Positions 22,735-30,351 of a stretch of 47,554 nucleotides of DNA are shown here, piece by piece; the first letter of the stretch is position 1, and each line of letters begins with the position of its first letter. The position numbers and the translations under genes are program-made. Under the pieces are notes generated by a model. It was given only the letters and a program-made list of their open reading frames with translations. It ran no database searches and was not told the DNA's origin. Location: NCBI GenBank assembly GCA_038890815.1, contig JAWAFC010000010.1, positions 1 through 47,554 on the forward strand. Direction: 5' to 3'. The DNA is from JAWAFC01 sp038890815 (GTDB lineage Archaea; Micrarchaeota; Micrarchaeia; Burarchaeales; JACRGF01).

Positions 22735-23072
22735 TATCCTGCACGACGCCTCGCTTTCATCGGCACGTGCACCGGTTTCTCAGGTTTGATGAGCAGTGCC
22801 ATGTCACCGAGCTCCCTTTTCTCCACTTCCTTGTAGGCCCTCTCTATGCCATGTAGCTCGATTTCGCTCACCGGTTTTATTCTGACCTTTCTTCCTACCC
22901 AGCGCGCGTTGTGCGCTTTCCCTTTTCTCTTGACGATCACATCACCAGCTTCTCCGGTGATTTTGAGCAGCCCTCCCAGAATTAGCTCGCTTTCTCTGAG
23001 CAGCTTTCTGACTTTGGGCGGAGCTCCGGCCAGCGCTTTGGCAATACTCGCCTTGCTCGCCTTTCGGCCCAT
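22734..23072 (-). CDS. Small basic protein, uncharacterised
   Basis: A 112-residue Lys/Arg-rich protein I cannot assign. An N-terminal helix (GRKASKASIAKALAG) is followed by RKLLRESELILGG, a beta-rich middle with GDVIVKRKGKAHNARWVGRKVRIKPV and a basic tail (PMKARRRAG). The charge, and the position between L41e and SRP RNA, suggest ribosome or RNA binding (inference). The ATG at 23072 is used; a TTG at 23087 would add five residues. AT-rich AAAATAAAAATG about 25 bp upstream could be its promoter. Confidence 0.65.
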   Translation of the reverse strand: MGRKASKASIAKALAGAPPKVRKLLRESELILGGLLKITGEAGDVIVKRKGKAHNARWVGRKVRIKPVSEIELHGIERAYKEVEKRELGDMALLIKPEKPVHVPMKARRRAG

Positions 23073-23114
23073 GAACGTTTTTCGCAACCAACATTTTTAT
23101 TTTGGTTGGGGTCC

Positions 23115-23228
23115 CTAGAGCTCGCCCACTCTGCGCTTGAGCTTTCTCTTCATGCGCTTTCTGCGTTTCTTTAGCCATTTCCAGCGCATGCGACCTTTTT
23201 TCTTCCATTTTCTCGGAATCGCGCCCAA
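23115..23228 (-). CDS. rpl41e: Ribosomal protein L41e
   Basis: A 37-residue, extremely basic peptide: a PRKWKKKGRMRWKW block followed by repeated Lys/Arg (KKRRKRMKRKLKRR). This matches the archaeal form of L41e, which has the PRKWKKKGRMRWKW segment before the part shared with the 25-residue eukaryotic protein. The start is placed at a TTG (23228) giving MGAIPRKW; an internal ATG at 23189 would remove the conserved N-terminal block. Its stop is 42 bp before the start of the next gene. Confidence 0.8.
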   Translation of the reverse strand: MGAIPRKWKKKGRMRWKWLKKRRKRMKRKLKRRVGEL

Positions 23229-23290
23229 ATAAGCACCGATAGATTATTACTTTATAAATTTTTAAAAATCTCGGATAGCAAAAACATAAC
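23229..23290. promoter_or_regulatory. Divergent L41e / transglycosylase promoter
   Basis: A 62-bp AT-rich gap with CTTTATAAATTTTTAAAAATC (central part of 23249-23269) offering TATA boxes on both strands for L41e and the MltB-like gene. Confidence 0.5.
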
Positions 23291-24076
23291 ATGCAAACAT
23301 TCGGAGGAGCTAGGACTATAGGTGCGGCTTTTCTCACTGCTTTTCTCGCATTCGGCTGTGCGGGAGAACGGAGGGGAGGATGCCAGAAAAAGACACTTAC
23401 CAGGCTAGAGAAAGCTCTAGTAGAAAGGGGCATAAACCAATCTTTTGTCCGCAAGGTGCTGACCGACCCAAGGCTGGAGTGCTATGACATCGACTATGCG
23501 CCAAAAAAACAGTCCGAGTTCTCCATGACTAGGGAGGAGTACGCAAGGCATTTCCTCACAAAAGACAGGATAAGGAGAGCGAGGGCGAATCTGAAGCGGT
23601 ATGCGCGGTGGTTTGAAGCTGCCGAAAAACGCTATGGAGTCGAAAAGGAGGTCATCGCCGCCATCATCGAGATAGAGAGTAAAAGTGGGAAAAACATCGG
23701 GAAATACAATGTGCCCAGCGCTTTCGCATCAATTTTTCAGCATAGAGCAGATAGGCGAGCGTGGGCCGCCAACGAACTGGCCATCCATCTCACTCTAGCA
23801 CAGGAAAACCGAACCGATCCATTTGTGAAAAGTTCGCGCTCAGGCGCATTGGGTATTCCGCAATTTCTTCCATCAACAATCAAGGCATACGGCACTGATG
23901 CGGATGGAGGCGGGTTTAACCCCAACAGTATGCCTGATGCTATCTTCTCAGTGGCAAATTTTTTGTATCAGCATGGATGGAAACGCGATGACTGGCGGGC
24001 TGTACGGAAATTCAATCATTCCGACAATTATGTCTTTGCAGTGATGAAGCTTGCTGAGGCCATCAGGAAACGTTAA
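23291..24076 (+). CDS. MltB-like lytic transglycosylase lipoprotein
   Basis: A 261-residue protein with a signal sequence ending in AFGC (lipobox-like, about residue 23). The mature part matches the SLT_2/MltB fold: YGVEKEVIAAIIEIESKSG has the catalytic-glutamate segment, then SGALGIPQFLPST, YGTDADGGGFNPNS and DAIFSVANFLYQHGW. MltB cleaves murein between MurNAc and GlcNAc with a 1,6-anhydro product. An archaeon has no murein, so this is probably a bacterial acquisition aimed at another cell's wall. Both strands of the preceding gap are AT-rich. TyrRS follows 25 bp downstream. Confidence 0.88.
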   Translation: MQTFGGARTIGAAFLTAFLAFGCAGERRGGCQKKTLTRLEKALVERGINQSFVRKVLTDPRLECYDIDYAPKKQSEFSMTREEYARHFLTKDRIRRARANLKRYARWFEAAEKRYGVEKEVIAAIIEIESKSGKNIGKYNVPSAFASIFQHRADRRAWAANELAIHLTLAQENRTDPFVKSSRSGALGIPQFLPSTIKAYGTDADGGGFNPNSMPDAIFSVANFLYQHGWKRDDWRAVRKFNHSDNYVFAVMKLAEAIRKR

Positions 24077-24101
24077 TTAATCTCGATGTATTTGTCATCT
24101 T

Positions 24102-25181
24102 GTGGATCTCGAAACAAAGCTCTCGCTCGTGATGCGCCCGCCGACTATTGAGGTGCTCACAGAACAGGAGCTCAGGGAGCTGTTTGAGAGCAATTCTCAT
24201 CCAAAGCACTACATCGGTTTTGAGATAAGCGGCAGGGTTCATCTGGGCACTGGCCTCGTGACGAGCTTGAAGATAAGGGACCTGCTCGCGGCAGGGGTAA
24301 AGCCCATGGTGTTTCTTGCGGATTACCATGCCTGGATAAACGGAAAGCTCGGAGGCGACCTTGAGGCAATACAAAGGGTTGCGAAAGGCTACTTCAAGAG
24401 CGCTTTTGTTTCCCTCGGGCTTAGCGAGGATAAGGTGAGATATGTGCTTGCCAGCGAGCTGTATGATTCCGATTACTGGCGCCTCGTGCTACGCGCCGCA
24501 AAAGATACCACGATAAACCGCATGCGCAGGTGCGTGACGATAATGGGCAGGCGCGAGCTTGAGGCACAGGATGCCGCCACCATCCTCTATCCCGCCATGC
24601 AGGTTGCCGACATTTTTCTCCTTGATGTTGACATCGCCCACGCCGGCCTTGATCAGAGAAAAGTCCATGTGCTGGCGAGGGAACTTGCAGAGCGGTGGAA
24701 GAGGAAAAAACCAGTGGCATTGCACACAGCCCTTCTTGCGGGCCTGCAGGGGCCCAAGAGAATGGGGTTTGATGAGCGCGAGGATGTTGACATCGCGATA
24801 TCTTCGAAGATGAGCAAGAGCAGGCCCGAAACGTGCATCTATATCCATGACAGCGAGGCCGAGATAGCCTCAAAGATTGAGCGTGCCTGGTGCCCGGAGA
24901 AAGTTATCGAAAACAACCCGATAATACAGCTTTGCGAGCTCGTGCTATTCCGCGATGATGGCCTCCGCATAGAAAGGGATAGGAAGTTCGGTGGGGACAT
25001 CGAGTTTGATGATATCAACGCGCTCAAGCTGGCCTATTCCGAGGGAAAGTTGCATCCGTTAGACTTAAAAAAAGCAGTCGCAAAAAAGCTTGCAGAGCTT
25101 CTTGAGCCTTCACGCGAATATTTCGCCAAAAACAGCGAACTGATACGGCAGGTGGTGGAAGCCGAGAGAAAGGCGGGGTGA
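24102..25181 (+). CDS. tyrS: Tyrosyl-tRNA synthetase, archaeal type
   Basis: A 359-residue class I synthetase of the archaeal/eukaryal TyrRS group. The HIGH-like motif is HLGTG (residues 47-51), VFLADYHAWINGKLGG forms the tyrosine pocket region, and KMSKS appears as SSKMSKSRPETCIYIHD. The short C-terminal anticodon domain is typical of archaea. The start is a GTG at 24102; no ribosome binding site is seen. Asd begins 4 bp after its stop. Its substrate tRNA-Tyr is encoded at 37548-37686. Confidence 0.95.
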   Translation: MDLETKLSLVMRPPTIEVLTEQELRELFESNSHPKHYIGFEISGRVHLGTGLVTSLKIRDLLAAGVKPMVFLADYHAWINGKLGGDLEAIQRVAKGYFKSAFVSLGLSEDKVRYVLASELYDSDYWRLVLRAAKDTTINRMRRCVTIMGRRELEAQDAATILYPAMQVADIFLLDVDIAHAGLDQRKVHVLARELAERWKRKKPVALHTALLAGLQGPKRMGFDEREDVDIAISSKMSKSRPETCIYIHDSEAEIASKIERAWCPEKVIENNPIIQLCELVLFRDDGLRIERDRKFGGDIEFDDINALKLAYSEGKLHPLDLKKAVAKKLAELLEPSREYFAKNSELIRQVVEAERKAG

Positions 25182-25185
25182 GCGC

Positions 25186-26265
25186 ATGGACAGAAGAAAA
25201 GCCGCAGTTGTCGGCGCGACCGGCGTTGCGGGCCAGCAGTTTCTGGCCTGCCTGGCAAATCATCCGCAGTTTGAGGTTGTCAAGCTCGCAGCCAGCGAGC
25301 GCAGCGCGGGCAAGAAATACAAGGATGCCATCACAGACCCGAGCGGCAGCCTCAAATGGTTCTGTAACGAGCCTCTGGCGGAGGAGTACGCCTCAATGGT
25401 TGTCGAGGATGCGGCCAAGATGAGCACGCGCGGCCTGGATATCGTGTTCACCGCCGTGGAGAGCGATACTGCCAAAGTTCTTGAGCCTCAGTATGCAAAG
25501 GATGTTCCCGTTGTCTCAACCGCGAGTGCATTTAGGTACGAGCCAGACGTGCCCATCTTCATCCCCGCGGTCAACATGGAGCATGCCAAGCTCATTGAAG
25601 TGCAGAAGAAAAGGAGGGGATGGAAGGGCTTCATCACGCCCGTGCCGAACTGCACAACCACCGGCCTGGCCATGTCTCTCGCTCCAATTCACAATAATTT
25701 CGGCGTGAAGCGGTGCCTCATGACGAGCTCGCAGGCTGTGAGCGGCGCGGGCAGGAGTCCCGGCGTGCTGGCGCTTGACATCATCGACAACCTCATCCCG
25801 TACATCCCGAAAGAAGAGGAAAAGGTTGAGACTGAGACGCGGAAGATTCTGGGGAAACTGAGTGGGGACGAAATAAAGCCGGCCGCTTTTCCTGTGAGCG
25901 CCACCTGCACACGCGTTGCTGTCCTTGATGGGCATTTTGAGTGCGTTTTCGTGGAGCTGGAGAGAAAAGCTAGCGTTGAGGATGCCAAAAAGGCATTCAG
26001 GGAATTCGGCAAGGAATTCCTCAAGCTGGGATTGCACAGCGCGCCCAAAGAGCTCATTGTGGTCACCGATGACCCCTATAGGCCCCAGCCTCGTCTTGAC
26101 AGGGAGACCAACGGTGGCATGAGCGTGACCGTGGGCAGGATAAGGCAGGACAATGCGCTACAGAACGGCCTGAAGTGGGTGCTCGTATCGCACAACACCA
26201 AGCTTGGCGCGGCCAAAGGCGGCCTCCTCGTGGCCGAATATTTGGCCAAGCAAGGCTACTTGTAA
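25186..26265 (+). CDS. asd: Aspartate-semialdehyde dehydrogenase
   Basis: A 359-residue NADP-dependent enzyme converting aspartyl phosphate to aspartate semialdehyde. AAVVGATGVAGQQFLACL is the N-terminal Rossmann motif; the catalytic cysteine is in PVPNCTTTGLAM; SSQAVSGAGRSPGV and the C-terminal PRLDRETNGGMSVTVGR are typical of the archaeal/fungal-type enzyme. It directly precedes aroDEK. In archaea using the DKFP route, aspartate semialdehyde feeds dehydroquinate synthesis, so linkage to aroD is meaningful. Malonyl-CoA reductase is a paralogue but less likely. Confidence 0.93.
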   Translation: MDRRKAAVVGATGVAGQQFLACLANHPQFEVVKLAASERSAGKKYKDAITDPSGSLKWFCNEPLAEEYASMVVEDAAKMSTRGLDIVFTAVESDTAKVLEPQYAKDVPVVSTASAFRYEPDVPIFIPAVNMEHAKLIEVQKKRRGWKGFITPVPNCTTTGLAMSLAPIHNNFGVKRCLMTSSQAVSGAGRSPGVLALDIIDNLIPYIPKEEEKVETETRKILGKLSGDEIKPAAFPVSATCTRVAVLDGHFECVFVELERKASVEDAKKAFREFGKEFLKLGLHSAPKELIVVTDDPYRPQPRLDRETNGGMSVTVGRIRQDNALQNGLKWVLVSHNTKLGAAKGGLLVAEYLAKQGYL

Positions 26266-26305
26266 GCCTTTATTAACCTGCGCACAACTTGCTTTGAGGT
26301 AAAAA

Positions 26306-26998
26306 ATGAGGGCATGCGTTTCGCTCACGCCACGCAGCAGGCAGGAGCTCGGCCGACTCCTGCAACTCGCTGCCAAGAAAACCGACCTGGCAGAGGTACG
26401 CCTAGATTTCCTCCCAAAGCCGGAAAAGGCCATCGCTGATATACAGAAGGCTCCGGCCGGACTTGAGGTTGTCGCCACACTGAGGCCGGTCTGGGAGGGG
26501 GGCAAATTCAGGAGAAGCGAAAAAGAGAGGCTTGGCATTTTGACTAAGGTAGCCGAAGCCGTGGACTACGTTGACATTGAGCTGAAAGCCGATACCGCGC
26601 GCATCCGCGATGCCACACGGGCGAGCGGTGCCAAACTTATCATCTCGTGGCATGACTTTAAGAAAACGCCCCCCCTCGGCGAGCTCGAGCAAATGCTCGC
26701 GCGCGAGCGAAAGGCTGGCGCAGATGTATGCAAAATCGTCACCACCGCTACGGCCTTCAGCGACAACACCACCCTGCTGGGATTTGTGAACTCAAAAGCG
26801 AGGGAGTTTCCGCTCGTGGCCTTTTGCATGGGCGAGCTTGGCATAGCCAGCCGCATTCTCTCGCCACTCTTCGGTGCCGCATTCACGTATGCTTGCCTCG
26901 CCTATGGCAGGGAGGCGGCAGCCGGGCAGGTCAGCATAGATGACCTGCGCGAAATATACCGGGTGATCACACGCAGGCCAAGCGCCTCTGCGGCGTGA
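26306..26998 (+). CDS. aroD: 3-Dehydroquinate dehydratase, type I
   Basis: A 230-residue class I dehydroquinase turning 3-dehydroquinate into 3-dehydroshikimate through a Schiff base. The lysine is in DVCKIVTTA and the catalytic histidine in LIISWHDF; EVRLDFL and VATLRP form the substrate pocket. Ribosome binding site GAGGTA lies 5 nt before the ATG. The stop overlaps the aroE GTG start (GTGA), so aroD-aroE-aroK and the surface protein gene form a translationally coupled string. Confidence 0.94.
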   Translation: MRACVSLTPRSRQELGRLLQLAAKKTDLAEVRLDFLPKPEKAIADIQKAPAGLEVVATLRPVWEGGKFRRSEKERLGILTKVAEAVDYVDIELKADTARIRDATRASGAKLIISWHDFKKTPPLGELEQMLARERKAGADVCKIVTTATAFSDNTTLLGFVNSKAREFPLVAFCMGELGIASRILSPLFGAAFTYACLAYGREAAAGQVSIDDLREIYRVITRRPSASAA

Positions 26999-27801
26999 TA
27001 GGCGACCCTATTGGCCATTCGCTGTCGCCGGCCATGCACAATGCGGCATTCAAAAAGCTCGGAATACCCTACACTTACAAGGCCTTTCGCGTGAAGCGGG
27101 GCGAGCTGGCGGCATTCATGCAGCGCGTGAGGAAAGCATTCATCGGCATAAATGTCACCATTCCCCACAAGATAGAAGTTATGAAATATCTCGATGAGAT
27201 CAACAGCAAAGCGGCAGAAGTCGGCGCAGTGAACACAGTGGTAAACCGTGATGGCAGGCTGTGGGGCTTCAACACCGACGTGTATGGAGTGGAGGCCGCC
27301 CTGCGCAGGCACAGGGTGCGCGTGGCGGGCAAAAAAGTGGTCGTCATAGGCGCGGGTGGCGCGGGACGCGCGGTCGTGGCCGCACTTTCACCAAAGGCCC
27401 GCGAGCTCGTCATAACAGACAGGAATGTGCAGAAGGCCGAAGAGCTCGCCGTGAACGCGAGAAAACATGGTGGGACCGCCAGGGCCGTACCACTGCATGC
27501 GCTTGCCGTCGAACTCGCTGATGCGCATATTCTCGTGAACGCAACACCCGTCGGCATGCGCCCGCACGATGATGAGACGCCTGTCGCCAAGAACTTACTG
27601 CACCCTCGCCTAGTGGTTTTCGATGTCGTGTACAATCCTAGGCGCACGAGGCTGTTGCGCGAGGCGGCCTCGCTTGGCTGCCGGACAATCTCGGGCGACT
27701 GGATGTTGGCCTTTCAAGGAGCCAAGGCGTTTGAGCTTTTCACGGGGCGAAAGGCGCCCTTTCAGACAATGCTGGCCGCGCTTAGGCGGAGGTTGCGATG
27801 A
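26995..27801 (+). CDS. aroE: Shikimate dehydrogenase
   Basis: A 268-residue NADP-linked enzyme reducing 3-dehydroshikimate. GDPIGHSLSPAMHNAAF and NVTIPHKIEVM bind shikimate; GFNTDVYG follows; VVVIGAGGAGRAVVAAL is the Rossmann motif; NATPVGMRP and the terminal AFQGAKAFELFTG complete the family pattern. It starts with a GTG overlapping the aroD stop and ends overlapping aroK by ATGA. Confidence 0.95.
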   Translation: MIGDPIGHSLSPAMHNAAFKKLGIPYTYKAFRVKRGELAAFMQRVRKAFIGINVTIPHKIEVMKYLDEINSKAAEVGAVNTVVNRDGRLWGFNTDVYGVEAALRRHRVRVAGKKVVVIGAGGAGRAVVAALSPKARELVITDRNVQKAEELAVNARKHGGTARAVPLHALAVELADAHILVNATPVGMRPHDDETPVAKNLLHPRLVVFDVVYNPRRTRLLREAASLGCRTISGDWMLAFQGAKAFELFTGRKAPFQTMLAALRRRLR

Positions 27802-28319
27802 ACATCACGCTCGTTGGCTTCATGGGAACGGGCAAGAGCTCGGTGGGTCGGCTGCTGGCCAAAAGGCTCGGCATGCGCTTTGTAGACACCGACGCCATTA
27901 TCGAGAAGGAAACGGGCGCCTCCATCAGCGAAATCTTCGCAAAGCACGGCGAGCAGAAGTTCCGCGACATAGAACGCGATGTGGTGAGGCGCGTGGCGCT
28001 TGAGGATAATCTTGTAATATCGGCGGGTGGCGGCGTGGTGCTGCGGAAGGAAAACATCGATGACCTGAAGAGGAATGGGCCCGTGATATGCCTCACCGCG
28101 ACCCCCGAAGAAATTTGGGCACGCGTGAAGAAATCATCGCATAGACCGCTCTTAATGGTGAGCGATCCGCTAGCCAGAATACGAGAGCTCCTCGCGGCCA
28201 GAGAGCCCGCATACGCGCTCGCCGATGCGCAGGTGGAAACGACCGGCATCTCCATCGCTGAAGTTGCTGAGAAGGTGATGGCGGCCGTGGAGAGATGGAA
28301 GGCGGAGAGGGGAAAATGA
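27798..28319 (+). CDS. aroK: Shikimate kinase, bacterial AroK type
   Basis: A 173-residue P-loop kinase phosphorylating shikimate. Walker A is GFMGTGKSS (residues 7-15); FVDTDAIIEKETG has the DxD region; FRDIERDVV and SAGGGVVLRKEN are the shikimate-binding GGG motif; RPLL is the lid region. Most archaea use an unrelated GHMP-family shikimate kinase, so this NMP-kinase-fold version is probably of bacterial origin. ATGA overlaps link it to aroE upstream and the surface protein downstream. Confidence 0.93.
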   Translation: MNITLVGFMGTGKSSVGRLLAKRLGMRFVDTDAIIEKETGASISEIFAKHGEQKFRDIERDVVRRVALEDNLVISAGGGVVLRKENIDDLKRNGPVICLTATPEEIWARVKKSSHRPLLMVSDPLARIRELLAAREPAYALADAQVETTGISIAEVAEKVMAAVERWKAERGK

Positions 28320-29740
28320 GGAAGGCGGTTGCGCTACTGCTCGCGCTGGCGCTCGCTCCGTATGCCGAATGGTGCGAGAGCATTGAGGTTCATTACTTTG
28401 ATGCCAAGTTTCTTCCCGTTCCGGATGCCATCGTCTGGGCAAAGTTTCAAAAAAATGACTATCATGCATTGGACGGGTGGATAAGCGCGAGGACAAACCT
28501 CAGCGGCATCGCGCGGCTGGTGGCCTGCGACTATGTCCCCTCCACCAGCGAGAACAGAACGTATTTCATCGGTGTGACCTCACCATTCGGCGACAGCGAA
28601 GTGAGAAAAACGCACGTGGGGGAAAACCCAATAGGTGCTGGCGGTGCTCACAGGGAGGATTTCTTTCTTACATATGCGCTTTCTGACATCCGCGTGCGCG
28701 CGCGGCATGTTCACGGCGAGCCACTCGCCGGGGTGAGGCTGAGCATGGAAAGGCCATACGCGGCCGAGCGCATCACAGATAGCAAAGGACTAGCGCTTTT
28801 CCGTCTCAAGCCAGGCCTGCCATTCACAATAATTGGCCACTATCACGATGTGCCGGCGAATGTGAGTGGAAGGGTGGAAGGCGATGCTCTCATCGAGCTC
28901 GTTTTCAGGGTTTTCAACAACACGCTTGATGTTCTCGTGTTGGATGTGGAAGGCGCGCCCATCAAAGGTGCTAGGCTCGAGCTCTCCTATCACAACACGA
29001 GCCAGAGCGCGCTGTCAGATGAGGCTGGCTCTGCGAGATTTTCTGGCATAACGAGCGACAACGTCACACTCACGGCATCCTACAGGGGGGTCACAGCCTC
29101 AAAAAGCATTCTTCTCAGCGCCACGCGCTCTGCCGTCAACCTGACGCTCGACCGCAATCCCCTGCGCGCCAACGTGACCTCGATCAAGCCCGTGACGAAT
29201 TCTGTCTGCTTACAGTTACTTGTCACTGCGGAGGCATTCGACCCGCGGTCAAACGCCAGCGAGCTCAACGTCTCTTTCCATTATTTAGTTGACAACAATC
29301 TTTTCACGCAGAATCTCTCCCATGCAGGCAATAACACTTTCAATGGGAGCATCAACTGCAGCGCGCTTTCCCTGCCCGCCAACATAACCTATTATGTAGT
29401 GGCTGCAAGTCCCTGGGATACCGGTCAGAGCGCGCCAGGCACGCTTTTGGTAGCTGCCTCGACGCAACCTCCTGTTTATATAGAGGACGTGTCGACCAGC
29501 GGTCCGATTGAAGAAGTGGTGGAGATCGCGTTCATAGGCTACATAACACGCAACGCAATGAACTTGCTACTGGGCGCGATCATACTCATCAGCGTCATCA
29601 CGCTCATCGTGCTGTTTATAATAACGCTTTTTGGAAAAGGTAAGAAACAAGAGGAGGAGCTCCTGCCTCCTCCGCCTCCGCCAAAGCCGCTCTCGCGCTC
29701 GGGCATGGAAGCCCCGGAGGAAGGACAAAAGCCTGCGTAA
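28316..29740 (+). CDS. Secreted surface protein with Ig-like repeats and C-terminal membrane anchor
   Basis: A 474-residue protein. Residues 1-19 are a signal peptide. Several beta-sandwich, carboxypeptidase-regulatory-like domains follow (for example LPVPDAIVWAKF, GEPLAGVRLSME, EGAPIKGARLELSY: the V-x-G-A-x-V-x-L pattern). At least a dozen N-x-S/T sequons suggest heavy N-glycosylation. A transmembrane helix near 422-446 (LLLGAIILISVITLIVLF) precedes a basic stretch and a cytoplasmic tail with a run of prolines. Its ATG overlaps the aroK stop, an odd operon partner for shikimate genes. Function unknown; probably a cell-surface glycoprotein. Confidence 0.75.
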   Translation: MRKAVALLLALALAPYAEWCESIEVHYFDAKFLPVPDAIVWAKFQKNDYHALDGWISARTNLSGIARLVACDYVPSTSENRTYFIGVTSPFGDSEVRKTHVGENPIGAGGAHREDFFLTYALSDIRVRARHVHGEPLAGVRLSMERPYAAERITDSKGLALFRLKPGLPFTIIGHYHDVPANVSGRVEGDALIELVFRVFNNTLDVLVLDVEGAPIKGARLELSYHNTSQSALSDEAGSARFSGITSDNVTLTASYRGVTASKSILLSATRSAVNLTLDRNPLRANVTSIKPVTNSVCLQLLVTAEAFDPRSNASELNVSFHYLVDNNLFTQNLSHAGNNTFNGSINCSALSLPANITYYVVAASPWDTGQSAPGTLLVAASTQPPVYIEDVSTSGPIEEVVEIAFIGYITRNAMNLLLGAIILISVITLIVLFIITLFGKGKKQEEELLPPPPPPKPLSRSGMEAPEEGQKPA

Positions 29741-29775
29741 AATTGTTATATTTGCTTATTCAAAATTCATCCTAT

Positions 29776-29847
29776 GGCCACGATTGTCTAGTGGCAGGAT
29801 GGCGGGCTGTGGCCCCGCAGGCGTGGGTTCGATTCCCACTCGTGGCC
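29776..29847 (+). tRNA. tRNA-His(GTG)
   Basis: A cloverleaf with acceptor GCCACGA/TCGTGGC, anticodon stem GCGGG/CCCGC around CTGTGGC (anticodon GTG), T-stem GTGGG/CCCAC around TTCGATT. The identity pair G-1:C73 is encoded (29776 and 29847). It has no intron. TTATATTT about 24 bp upstream is the likely TATA box. Array R3 begins 2 bp after the 3' end. Confidence 0.97.
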
Positions 29848-29849
29848 TA

Positions 29850-30099
29850 CCGAACCGCGGGAACCTACGGTTCCCCCAGTTCCAGGTTCCTCCTGACCCC
29901 TATCAGAACCGCCAGCGCGGTTCCGATACCTCCAGCAACCATTTTCCATCAATGCTTTATCCGAGGGGGGAAGGTCTAGGACGAAGGGGGGACACTTCCC
30001 CCCTTTGTCTAGGGAAGGTCTAGGACGAAGGGGGGACACTTCCCCCCTTTGTCTAGGGAAGGTCTAGGACGAAGGGGGGACACTTCCCCCCTTTGTCTA
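29850..30099. repeat. Palindromic modular repeat array R3, downstream of tRNA-His
   Basis: This is the reverse complement of the R1/R2 modules. It opens with CCGAACCGCGG next to tRNA-His, then hairpin GGGAACC-tac-GGTTCCC, CCAGTTCCAGGTTCCTCCTG, and hairpin AGAACCGC-cagc-GCGGTTC near 29903-29922. It closes with three identical 44-bp tandem copies (29968, 30012, 30056), each holding stem GACGAAGGGGGG/CCCCCCTTTGTC with loop ACACTT. Relative to its RNA gene, the orientation is the same as for R2 and SRP RNA. No ORF in it is credible. Confidence 0.85.
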
Positions 30100-30161
30100 G
30101 CGGGTAACTCGAAATCCTTTAAAATCCAGCCTACGTAGTCTATTCTGCGACCAGTGAGGAC

Positions 30162-30320
30162 ATGCTTTCCAATAAAGCAGTGTGCATCAGCATTCCAGGC
30201 GACAATCCGAATTATTTGAGGATACTGCGTGCGGTGCTCGAGTCATTTGATGGCGAAGTGGAGTTTCACGTGAAATGCAAGGATGGCATGCACTATTATC
30301 TGGTGTGGCCAAAAGAATAA
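30162..30320 (+). CDS. 52-residue uncharacterised protein
   Basis: A short ORF reading MLSNKAVCISIPGDNPNYLR... and ending HYYLVWPKE. It has a plausible TATA (CCTTTAAAATCC, about 30116-30127) roughly 35-45 bp upstream and GTGAGG 4 nt before the ATG. The pattern strand-helix-strand (VCISIP, NYLRILRAVLES, EVEFHVKC) would suit a small alpha/beta domain such as a KEOPS Pcc1-like half, but I cannot confirm this. It lies between R3 and the HEAT gene. Confidence 0.5.
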   Translation: MLSNKAVCISIPGDNPNYLRILRAVLESFDGEVEFHVKCKDGMHYYLVWPKE

Positions 30321-30321
30321 A

Positions 30322-30331
30322 CCTATAAACC
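30322..30331 (+). promoter_or_regulatory. TATA box of the HEAT-repeat gene
   Basis: CCTATAAAC, centred near 30327, is 25 bp before the ATG at 30352 and so supports a leaderless start there rather than at upstream in-frame codons. Confidence 0.6.
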
Positions 30332-30351
30332 TTGAATGCATGTGCTCTTCG

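Noticed and set aside
29968..30099. Tandem 44-bp repeats as a CRISPR array
   Set aside because: The copies are contiguous with no unique spacers, the units are self-complementary hairpins, and no cas genes are in the window.
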